Positions 54,848 to 64,000 of a stretch of 64,000 nt of DNA are shown one piece after another (position 1 is the stretch's first letter; the number at the start of each line of letters is the position of its first letter). Position numbers and translations under genes: made by a program. This DNA comes from Magicicada septendecula (lineage: Eukaryota > Arthropoda > Insecta > Hemiptera > Cicadidae), in assembly GCA_034769895.1 (NCBI GenBank), contig CM068369.1, positions 144,915,574 through 144,979,573 of the forward strand, in the 5' to 3' direction. Below the pieces are notes generated by a model. That model made no database searches. It saw only the letters and a program-made list of their open reading frames with translations, and was not told the DNA's origin.

Positions 54848-57778
54848 TGTAACATGACATAAGGTAGTGAAGATCCAATGATATTTAACTATAAAATAAA
54901 AAGCTGAAGACAAGGATATGAGGCAAAGACTTATAAATTCAAAGATCAATAACCCAGTAACCCAAATGACAAATGACAGATAAACTGACAATGACCTGAC
55001 ACAGTAGATCGGATAAATACCAAAAGGAACCACGGAACAATGAAGAAGAAGCTAAGAACTAAATGTAATCAAGACATTAAGAATGAATATTGTAAATCGC
55101 AAATAATGACCATTAACCTGAATGTTAACAATGAACTAATGTAATTAGAGTGTAGATGAGATTTACCTAGGTTAATAATGTTAATGAAGGATAATAATGT
55201 TATGTATATCTTATTGATGAAGGAATGTGTTTATAAGTATAAGTTAGGGAATTAATATTACACACACCCTAATAAATAGTGATGAATATAATCAGAATTA
55301 GTAAACATACCCTAAGGCAAATCAAGGCCACAGTCAAAAAAAGTGATCATTTGTGAAGGGAAATAAAATAAACAATTATAGTCAGTAACCCCATAATAAT
55401 ACATCAAAAGCAATCCAGTGAATAATTAAGTGAGTGAAAGTGCAAAAGTCAAAAACCTTCTATGAAGGAAAAAGTGTAGTTGGTAAACTTCAAAAGTTAT
55501 TCTAATTAATAAACTGTGTTAGAATAACAGGAAGACCATAGATAAACTTTGTATTAGTAAGTAAGAGGAACTTATTATGATGTAATTAAGGTAAGCCATA
55601 GGTAATAAGGATTATAGGATAAGATAGTATTTAAGGCATGGGAATGAAGGACAAACAAGAACAATAGACACTTTTTCTAGTGAAGGAATGGAGGAATAGC
55701 ATATATTGTGCAAAGTATAAAATAATGTTAGTATAATAAGGATGTTGTTACTGTTTTAAAAGAACCAACATAATGTAATGAATTGTTAATTGAACCAGGT
55801 AGTAGAAGAGAGCAGAAAAGTAGTTAGAAGTTATTTCAGGCTTAAACCTGTAAAGAAAATGTTTATTACTATAATAAGAGGTGGAGTTAGGAACACCAAT
55901 GTTTATTACTTGTTTTGTTTAAAAAATTATGTTAGAAATAGCAAATGTAAAGGTAATAAGTTACTAAGAAATGTTAGATAGTACCGGTAGTATAGTAAAA
56001 TCTAGGCTCTAGGCCTAACTGTTAAATAAGAATTTAGTAAATTTGAGAACAAATAATAGTCCAATATTAAAGCAGAGTATACCAAATGGTTAAACAAATT
56101 AAGTGAGTATTCCTAATACCAAAAGGTATGAATAACAGCCTATTTTGAATAAAATATATATAAAATACAAATATGAAAAATAATAAAAATGTAATTAGCT
56201 ACTCAAAAGTGACCATGAGGGATATCAAAATGACCCATATAAAAAATTATGAACAATGGTACTCATGTAATAAACCTAGCTATTAGTATAAGATATAAAT
56301 CTTCATTTGAAGATATTTTGGTAAAATTAGACTAAAAAAGACGTTAAAACATAACAATGACTTAAATTAATGACCAATGAGAATTAGCATAATTTATTAG
56401 GTAACCATAGCAACCGGAAATTTACTGCCAAAAAAACGTTAGATTTTCGCTAGTTCATTATTGACCGATGCCGAGAACGGATTGAGTAACTCTCACCACA
56501 AAATTTTATTCCAAATGAGTGATTTTTTAACCAAAATCAAACAAAAAGAAGAGTAGGATAACAGCCCAGGGAATCCTGGATAAGATATTGTTTATTAAAT
56601 TTATCCACAAACCGTAATTATCCAAGGAAGCCAAGAAGACGCCACGAAGAATAGATGACGACGGATCCCGAAGGAAGATCGTAAGGACCTATATCAACTC
56701 AAGAAGATGGACGATCACAGAAGGAGTACGAGGCCGAAGTCTACGAGAAAAACCGTCTGGACGAGATAAATGAAATTCTGAAGAATAGAAGAAGACGGCA
56801 TCGCAGGATCTATCCGGAAGAAGAAGACGGCATCGCAGGATCTTCAGCGGAAAATTGATGAGTATAAACAATAATCCCATTAAACGAATTCCAAATTTTT
56901 TGATCAAAATAATAGATAACAATTTCACTTCACTGATCACTATTCTGATTTAGAACTGAATGCATTGGTAATATCACTATTTGAACTTTAATCAGTTGAT
57001 AATTGTTAAAATCAAAATACAATAAATAATTAACAAACATTTCTAATAGACAAATCCTAACCAAAATTTTTACTAAGTCTCACTGGTAATTACTTACTCA
57101 AATGTGTTAAGATATTAATTTTTCGTGTACCTAGTATTAAGGATTGTTATAAATTTGTGTGTTTTAGCCGTAGTCAAATATTTCTGTAGCCAAAAGGACT
57201 TATTAACACCCCTGAGTAAAAACATTTAATTGTAAACTAACGTTACCGTTGAGACGGTTTGTGTATACAATACACTCGAACTGAGCATACCAACTGAACA
57301 AGTGTAATAGCCGGTGCTAAAAATAAAATTAATGTATTACAAAATAATTGAAACCTACTAAAGTGGTAATAAATATTTCTATTCTGCAACACTGTATGTT
57401 TGATTCAAGTAAATTAAGATAATAAATAAAATCTATTGAAGTCAAAACATCAAAACAAGATGTTAGCCAAGTCGACACTGCAGAAAGGCGTACGCCAATC
57501 AGGTGGCGAGGCGGCAACACTCAAATCAAACGGAGAGAGATACGGTTTACCCGTAAATGGTAAGAGAAGATACAATTCGACTTGCTACACGCTGATAACA
57601 GTGACAGAATTCATTGAAATTATTAATAACTTTAATCTTACATACATATTAAACCACGAACCCAACGAGCGAGTCAACAAACGCTCGACACTCACACATA
57701 TGCTATACGAAGATAGATCGACTTACAGAATAACACTAACTATTAATTATTACAACCCACGTAAAGATATTTATTACA
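54848..57778 (+). mobile_element. Element E 3' LTR (2931 bp)
   Basis: Direct repeat of 42773-45704, ending TTATTACA and followed by the ATAT duplication. A 123-codon ORF near its end (57436-57807) runs across the LTR boundary; the 5' LTR lacks its start codon and has an indel, so I do not call it a gene. Confidence 0.88.
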
Positions 57779-57782
57779 ATAT
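57779..57782. repeat. Element E target-site duplication (right)
   Basis: ATAT. Confidence 0.65.
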
Positions 57783-59506
57783 TGAAAATAAAACTATTCC
57801 AGAATGACAACAAATATTCAGATATTGTGTTTAATAATACTCATTGTTTAATAGAAGTAATGGACAAGACAATAATACAATAGAAAATGGTTTTCATGAG
57901 TTATTGGGTTTTCGGACACTTTAAAAGTACTTACCAATTATACTTTGAAGTAATTTGACATAGTATACATAAAAAAAGACTTGTTTCTAAACTAAAACTA
58001 GACAATACGAAAAAACAATTACATAAAACAATTAAAAATTTAAAGAAATTGCATGTTTGCAATTATATTTCTAGTTTTGTATTTGAAATTTATATTTGTA
58101 ATAGGTTTAGGTGCAGAACCACGGAAAAGAAAATGTGGGAAATTACCCCCCCCTCCAAAATAGTCACTTCAGACAAAATTTGTTCGCTGTTTTGTGATTT
58201 TAGAATGGTTTTGTGATTGTGAATAAAACAAAAACTTCATATCACATTGTGTAAGTTCATGGCTGTGCTCTAAAATTACTTTAAATGGTAACTGTACCTT
58301 ACCAGCATGTTAAGTTTTGTTACCAAATATTGATACATACTACAAATGAGTACTGTGTGTTTTAAACTGTAAGTGAATATTATTAAAATAAAAATGAATA
58401 TTATTAAAATAAAAATGAACGTACAGAGTGTAACAGGACAGAATTGGGTGATAGGTTTTAATTTAATTGTGAGTGCGACGCAGCGGAGTTACCCATATTG
58501 GGCCACAGTCTTTAACAATAGACATTCCTGTAGGGAACGCCCATTTACACGTTGGTCCAGAAAATCTATCAACATGCACCGTTTTCTGATGCTCTGGAAT
58601 GTGAGAGCGTGCGGACGTGCATGCCCGTACAGGTGAATAAGCACGTACGCTGCTAGCTGGTCACTTAGAGTGAATATACTATACATTGTAGTTAACCAAT
58701 TACTGTGTGACGTGTGCCCTTTTAGCCAATCACAGAGCAAGTTGGTCAGTATGAAGAAGGCTTTGGCGATCTTGGACGCCAGGTGTTGGCGTCTGTCGTC
58801 TTACAGAAATCCAACCGGTCGGTTGAACGTAAAAGGCTCGCGAGCCGAAATCTATTGAAACCTTCGAAAAATATGGTTTAAATCATAATTTAAAGTGATG
58901 TAAAAAATGTGAGAACAGTTATAATTCAGTGGCATCAAAATTAAACCAGTAGAAACTTTTTCGGACTAAAACAGTGCGAGAGTAAAGTGGACCACGAAAG
59001 GGATGAACTAACTTCAACGTGGTGGAGTAAATCAGGAACGTAAACAGATGATCTAAATTACCATTAATACATATATAAATAAAATTTGAAAGAGATCTCT
59101 TATTTAAATTAAACTGGGTAAAATGAATGAAAGTAGAGTGTGTGCAAACTGGGTTGCCTTTGAAAGAATTATTTAGATTAGTCATTAGAATAAGTGGAGC
59201 AATGTTAGAATAGCCTAAATGCTTGTTTTGTGTTTTAAAATGTTTTAAAGAAAATAATTGAAAGAAATTGTAATATTTTTTGAGAGAAAAATGAACAGTC
59301 AGTAAATTCAAAGAGGATGAAAGAATGTTAAATAAAAGTTGAGTAAATTAACAGTTACAATGAGAGTCGAGTTCATTAATAAAACATAACCCTAAATCAC
59401 TTATAGGTACGAGTTCACATGAAGACTCTGAGACCCGATGCAGGTAAGGGATCTGTGTATATTTATTCATTATTATTATTTTGTGAAAAAAGCTGTAAGT
59501 TCTCAA
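57783..59506 (+). other. Region upstream of element G, probably including its 5' LTR
   Basis: There is no second copy in the window, so LTR ends cannot be set. About 58470-58860 is GC-richer than its surroundings, with two CCAAT words (about 58694 and 58727) around TGTGACGTGTG, a promoter-like cluster. A run of C lies at about 58147-58154. Short frames here lack any recognised similarity. Confidence 0.35.
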
Positions 59507-59524
59507 TAGCGCCCGAACAGGGAC
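59507..59524 (+). other. Element G primer-binding site (tRNA-Lys type)
   Basis: TAGCGCCCGAACAGGGAC differs by one base from TGGCGCCCGAACAGGGAC, the well-known tRNA-Lys primer site of retroelements. It fixes the end of a 5' LTR at about 59504-59506. Confidence 0.8.
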
Positions 59525-59651
59525 AGTTTGTACAAATTCAAATTTTGTACAGACCATGTCTACTCGTAAATAAGTGATTTAGTGGTTAAGTAATACGTAT
59601 AAATTGCGTACATAAAATGATGTTAGGTTAAGGGAGTAGTAAAACAATAGT

Positions 59652-60772
59652 ATGTGTGAGTTTGTGTTAGTATACGAAAAGTTCAGAAATATGGAGAATA
59701 AAATAAATGAGATTGATGTAATTGTAGGCGACGAAGCCGAAAATAAATCGCTGTTTAAAAGTATGTCAACTGAATCGGCTGATAAAAGCGATTCAGGAAT
59801 TCAAACAGAGGTAATGTTAATAAGTGGAAGTAATTTGACCGAGTCAAAAATAATGGAAGGCGTAACGAATCAGTCGACGCCGGTCCAAAGTAAAAAGTCT
59901 GACGATAGTTATGAAATGTTCAAAATGGTACAAGTAATGTTAGAAAAGCATACTATAAACATAAATAGTCGTTTTGATAGTAATGAGGAAAAGTTTGATA
60001 ATAAGTTTGATAAATTAAGTAATGATATTAACGAACAAAGAAAAAAATGTGAAAGTAATTTCGATGAATTAAAAAAGCAAAATAGTGAATTAAAAAATGA
60101 TATTAATGAAATTAATAAGCGTTGTGAAAATACCAATGAAGAGTTTGCCAATAAGTTTAACGAGTTAGATACCAAGCTAGATAGTTCAATAAAGAATATA
60201 GATATTAGAATCAATAAAATAGATGATAGAATGACCGAAAAAATGGACAAACAAATATATGATATAAAAGAAAATGTTTAAATTCAAATAAATGAATATA
60301 AAACTAGTACAATAAGTCAGATCGAAGAGATGAATAAAAATATTAAAAAATGTGAAGTAGATACTGATTTATAGAACTTAGCGAAATAAGTACTAGTTGT
60401 GAAACAGAGATACAATTATTCCATGATAATGTTAAGACCATGAACCGAAAATGTATCCAATCTGAATGTAGTAATAATAGGAGACACAATCTAGTTGAAC
60501 AGAATATAAACAATGTTAAAGACGAATTGCAAATGGCCATAAGCCAGAAAATGGATAATGTTACTGAAAGAATATTAGTGACACGAGATGTCAATAATGA
60601 AGTAGAACTTGAAACCTCTTGTAGTGGGAACTGTAGAGTGCATCCAATGCAGTTTTTATACAGAGTACGGGAATTTAATCAGTTTAACGGTAGTAGTTGG
60701 GAGGTAAAACTTCTAAAAATTTTTAAATGTTTTAAGGGTAATTCTGAGATATGGACGGAGGTGCATAAGTAG
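59652..60772 (+). pseudogene. gag: Element G Gag, broken and cut by a DNA element
   Basis: The likely start is ATG 59691 (or 59652 in the same frame). An acidic N-terminus and a long Asn/Glu/Lys coiled coil (repeats like KFDNKFDKLSNDINE) reach a TAA at 60279. The frame stays open past it, and a frameshift near 60370 leads to the second part (to 60772). That part ends with a capsid start: CRVHPMQFLYRVREFNQF, WEVKLLKIFKCFKGNSEIW. The ORF stops exactly where the GC-rich TIR element begins, and no capsid continuation was found behind it. Resembles gene F. Confidence 0.65.
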
Positions 60773-60800
60773 GGGGAAACTGAGAGTTCTACCCCGGAAG

Positions 60801-60808
60801 TGACGTCA
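60801..60808. promoter_or_regulatory. CRE/ATF palindrome in left TIR
   Basis: TGACGTCA, the full CREB/ATF consensus, repeated symmetrically in the right TIR at 61435-61442. Confidence 0.5.
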
Positions 60809-61434
60809 CACGGCGGGAAATTCAAAAATTGTGGTGGTGGGGGTAACCATGCGGTAGTAGTCTGTCGGCCATGTTGTCGTCGTCGCGGCGTAAAGTGGGG
60901 TTATGTGTGCGTTGATTGGCGGAGGCGTGGCTATGTTCGCCGTTCGCCGTTCGCCGTTGACGTCGTCGTTGACGTCGTCATCGTCGCTGGGCGGCGGCCT
61001 GGTGGTGGCTTGATGACCGCCCGTCGTGGTGGGTCGGCGGCGGCCATGTTGGAAAAGCTGCGATGTTGTCGGGTTGTGGATGTGTGTAGTGGTTAAGGTA
61101 CGGCCAGGTTGCCGATTCGTGCATGTGTTATAGTGTATGGGTATGTATATGTAAGGGGTTTTTCCGGAAGTTCGGCCATGTTGGAAAAGCGTCGTCGGTG
61201 TTGCCAACTTGTGCTGGGTTTAATCGACGTTGTCGGCTCGGTGTTATAGTGTACGGGTTGAATATATGTTTCGCCATTGTTGCCAACTCGGTGTTATAGT
61301 GTACTGGTTTCGTATATATTTACACTGCCACGCCGATATCGTCGATGTTGTGTTTATGTGTTAAGTAAATATATAAACAGATTGAAAAAAACATGGTTAC
61401 CCCCGCCACCACAATTTTTGAATTTCCCGCCGTG

Positions 61435-61442
61435 TGACGTCA
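61435..61442. promoter_or_regulatory. CRE/ATF palindrome in right TIR
   Basis: TGACGTCA, mirror of 60801-60808. Confidence 0.5.
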
Positions 61443-61471
61443 CTTCCAGCAATGAACTCTCAGTTTCCCTG

Positions 61472-61900
61472 TAAGAAACACACATGATATGCAGTGTTCA
61501 ATTCACTTATCTGAACGATTGCATTGTTGACAACTGTGTGTCTATGTGTTAAGTAAATTGTAGTATGCGAAAAGGATAGTTGAAAATAAACACTTATACA
61601 ATGAAAAAATATGTACAAGTTTATTATAAATACACAAAATATAAGTAAACAGATTGAAAAAAATACGTTCGCATCAACCTGTTGGTCTACGGCTCGCTAT
61701 GTCGAGCCCTACATTTGTTGTTGTAAGAAACACACATGATATGCAGTTGTCAATTTATTTATGTAATATCTGAACGCACCAACCTGTCGGTCTACGGCTC
61801 GCTATGTCGAGCCCTACTTGTAAGAAACACACATGATATGCAGTTGTCAATTCACTTATATAAAACACATGCACACGCAATATTTATGTAATATCTGAAT
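61472..61900 (+). repeat. Imperfect local repeats
   Basis: GTAAGAAACACACATGATAT with GCAGT following occurs three times (61471, 61725, 61821). CGGTCTACGGCTCGCTATGT with CGAGCCCTAC following occurs twice (variant at 61684; 61790). Pieces (GTGTTAAGTAAAT, AAACAGATTGAAAAAAA) also occur inside the right end of the TIR element. No coding sequence. Confidence 0.6.
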
Positions 61901-62052
61901 AATAGGACGTTGCAAATGATGTAATCGGCTCCCACCATGATTTTCACATGTGGAGTTATTTTTTACAACAGAATGCTGACAGACCATCTATTATCATTGG
62001 TGGGTATGTAATATAATAGGGACAAGCGGTAGTTGGCTCCCACATGCATTTT

Positions 62053-63535
62053 ACTTCCATATTCCTTAAGGAATGGAAGTATGGTGATGGCAAAAAAAAT
62101 CGTGTTCGAGATTATTGCAGATTCTGATTCTACTACACTCAAAACATGAAAAAAAGTCGTTTTCCGAAAAGTGTCTGTGTGTCTGTCTGTGTGTCTGTCT
62201 GTCTGTGTGTCTGTCTGTCTGTGTGTCTGTCTCTGTAGATTTTTTTTCTATGGCAAACGATAACTGCCGCAAATTCAAACAGAATCAAATAATTTTTTGC
62301 ATACAGCCCGGTTTTGCAGAGTTCTCGCGACCTATTGTTTTTGGTGAAGATCGGTTGAGGGAAAGGGGTAGTTTACCTGCAACGGTTTTTTTTAGCAAGG
62401 GTAATTTTGTTTGTTTGGCAAACGATAACAGCCGCAAATTCAAACAGAATCAAATAATGTTTCGCATACAGCCCCGAATTGTAGAGTTCTCAAGACCTAT
62501 TGTTTTTGGTGAAGATCGGTTAAGGGAAAGGGGTAGTTTACCTGTAACGTTTTATGTTTTAACAAGGGTATTTCCTATGGCAAACGATAACAGCCGCAAA
62601 TTCAAACAGAATGAAAAGATTATTTGCATACAGCCCTAAATTGTAGAGTTCTCAATACCTTTTGTTTTTGGTGAAGATCGGTTAAGGGAAAGGGGTAGTT
62701 TACCTACAACGTTTTTTTAGCAAGGGTATTTTCTATGGCAAACGATAACAGCCGCAAATTCAAACAGAATCAAATAATTTTCTGCATACAGCCCTGATTT
62801 GTAGAGTACTCAAGACCTATTGTTTTTGGTGAAGATCGGTTGAGGGGAAGGGGTAGTTTACCAGCAACGTTTTTTATCATGCGTATTTTCTATGGCAAAC
62901 GACAACTGCCGCAAATTCAAACAGAATCAAATAATTTTTTGCATACAGCCCTGATTTGTAGAGTACTCGCGACCTATTGTTTTTGGTAAAGATCGGTTGA
63001 GGGGAAGGGGTAGTTTACCTGCAACGCTTTTTTTTATCAAGGGAAATTTTTTTTTTTGGCAAACGATAACAGCCGCAAATTCAAACAGAATCAAATAATG
63101 TTTCGCATACAGCCCTGAATTGTAGATTTCTCAAGACCTATTGTTTTTGGTGAAGATCGGTTGAGGGAAAGGGGTAGTTTACCAGCAACGTTTTTTTAAC
63201 AAGGGTATTTTCTATGGCAAACGATAACAGCCGCAAATTCAAACAGAATCAAATAATGTTTTGCATACAGTCCTGATTTGTAGAGTACTCAAGACCTATT
63301 GTTTTTGGTGAAGATCGGTTAAGGGGAAGAGGTAGTTTACCTGCAACGTTTTTTTATCAAGCGTATTTTCTATGGCAAACGATAACAGCCGCAAATTCAA
63401 ACAGAATCAAATAATTTTTTGCATACGTCCCTGAATTGTAGAGGTCTCAATGACTTTCGATTTTGATGAAGATCGGTTAAGGGGAAGGGGTAGTTTACCT
63501 GCAACCTTATACGTTTTAACAAGAGTAAAGTACTT
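62053..63535 (+). mobile_element. Satellite-carrying repeat 2
   Basis: Same modules as 25474-27436: terminal hairpin (62053-62080), conserved head, TCTG microsatellite (about 62173-62236), eight units of 157-165 bp, and the tail AAGAGTAAAGTACTT. Units here are more alike than in repeat 1. Confidence 0.65.
62252..63510 (+). repeat. ~160-bp tandem array (8 units)
   Basis: Unit starts GGCAAACGATAAC at 62252, 62417, 62579, 62737, 62894, 63058, 63216 and 63374. Most length variation is in T runs just before each start. Confidence 0.85.
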
Positions 63536-63830
63536 GAAAATTTATTTAAACTTTTTGAAACAATGGTAATTGTTAAAAATAAAATAATTTTGTTGCCAGG
63601 CAATAAAATTATAATTTTTTCATTTTAATGTAATATAATATTTTTCATTTAATACAGCAATAAAAAGGCAGGTAAGGCACAGCCTGGCTGTTTGGCTGAA
63701 AATGATTTTAAATATAAATCTTAGAATATGGAAGTCATGTATGGTTCTCCATACCGATATTTTTTGAATGTGGCAGTTGACTCCCACGTGCATTTTGCAG
63801 CTGTCTGGACATCTGTTTAGCGAGTCGCTA
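63536..63830. other. Unassigned flank with a shared 57-bp segment
   Basis: 63705-63761 equals 27841-27897 apart from one base. CTCCCACGTGCATTTTGC near 63781 echoes GCTCCCACATGCATTTTAC at 62036, so repeat 2 may sit within a larger repeated unit. Confidence 0.4.
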
Positions 63831-63920
63831 AATTAATTGCATCCGTCTGTCTGAGCGTATAATTAATTGCCGCCGTCTGTCTGAGCGTATAATTAATTGT
63901 CGCCGTCTGTCTGAACATAT
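63831..63920 (+). repeat. 30-bp tandem repeat (3 units)
   Basis: AATTAATTG-NNN-CGTCTGTCTGA-NC/G-TAT, three units in phase. They are followed at about 63960-63975 by ACTATATATAAGC, a TATA-like word. Confidence 0.65.
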
Positions 63921-64000
63921 GTTATCGTTGCGTGTGAACGAAGTTAGGGGCGTACATAAGATACTATATATAAGCTGTACGAACTGCTCTCAAAGGCACA

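Larger units (their letters stand above)
60772..61471. mobile_element. GC-rich non-autonomous DNA element with ~80-bp TIRs
   Basis: The left end GGGAAACTGAGAGTTC... is an inverted repeat of the right end, whose reverse complement is CAGGGAAACTGAGAGTTC. It covers about 80 bp, including CGGCGGGAAATTCAAAAATT and GGGGGTAACCATG. The interior is rich in CG dinucleotides and holds degenerate repeats (GGCCATGTTGGAAAAGC, GTTGCCAACT, GTGTTATAGTGTACGGG). No transposase. No convincing target duplication, so the superfamily is open. Plus- and minus-strand frames inside are composition artefacts. Confidence 0.75.

Noticed and set aside
58373..58858. Short ORFs in the GC-richer region upstream of element G
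   Set aside because: Start in a small direct repeat, no recognisable domains; the region fits a promoter or LTR better.
60800..61207. Val/Arg-rich and Thr/Pro-rich ORFs on both strands
   Set aside because: Caused by the GC-rich interior of the TIR element; they differ in frame between its internal repeats.
60760..61485. Target-site duplication for the GC-rich TIR element
   Set aside because: Flanks CATAAGTA and TAAGAAAC share only TAAG; not convincing.

Overview
The window is a eukaryotic, AT-rich, intergenic repeat landscape. I see no bacterial features and no complete host gene. Everything well supported is a mobile element: long-LTR Ty3/gypsy-type retrotransposons, a Penelope-like retroelement, inverted-dimer insertions with hammerhead-ribozyme-like cores, a mariner, a hAT, a GC-rich TIR element and two satellite-carrying repeats. 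Mariner, hAT, gypsy and Penelope-like elements together, with CpG-to-TpG decay between near-identical copies, suggest a large, methylated animal genome, probably an arthropod (inference; the species cannot be named from this window).

Layout. 1-13408: tandem array of non-autonomous gypsy-like element A on the plus strand, period exactly 6430 bp (2.95-kb LTR, then a 3.48-kb internal region with one intact 530-codon ORF and a relic of the integrase C-terminus). 13409-23069: tandem copies of a second non-autonomous long-LTR element, B, on the minus strand, encoding Gag only. 23070-24058: 5' part of a D-type element, fused inside gag to B. 24356-24638: palindromic insertion with hammerhead-like cores. 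25474-27436: satellite-carrying repeat. 28271-28883: mariner fragment. 28959-30898: decayed gag-like gene F, split by a second palindromic insertion (29550-30025). 32036-32460: 3' end of a Penelope-like element. 33018-36872: possible host-gene exons on the minus strand, with a third palindromic insertion at about 34465-34855. 37122-42630: gypsy element D (583-bp LTRs, TSD gtat). 42773-57778: 15.0-kb gypsy element E (2.93-kb LTRs, TSD atat) with a nested hAT transposon (51543-54150). 59507-60772: element G with a tRNA-Lys-like primer-binding site and a gag fragment, cut by a GC-rich TIR element (60772-61471). 62053-63535: second satellite-carrying repeat.

How the parts relate. E carries the enzyme set (protease, RT, RNase H, integrase) of the long-LTR family but has several in-frame stops. 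A and B lack pol and look like dependent derivatives: A ends its pre-LTR region with the last 40 codons of an E-like integrase, B carries an E-like capsid, and all three have GTAAG/CTTAC mini-hairpins just downstream of their coding regions. The Penelope-like relic at 32036-32460 runs from its ORF stop straight into a hammerhead-like motif. That motif recurs in the palindrome at 24356-24638 with compensatory base changes, which is the strongest sign in this window of a conserved functional RNA.
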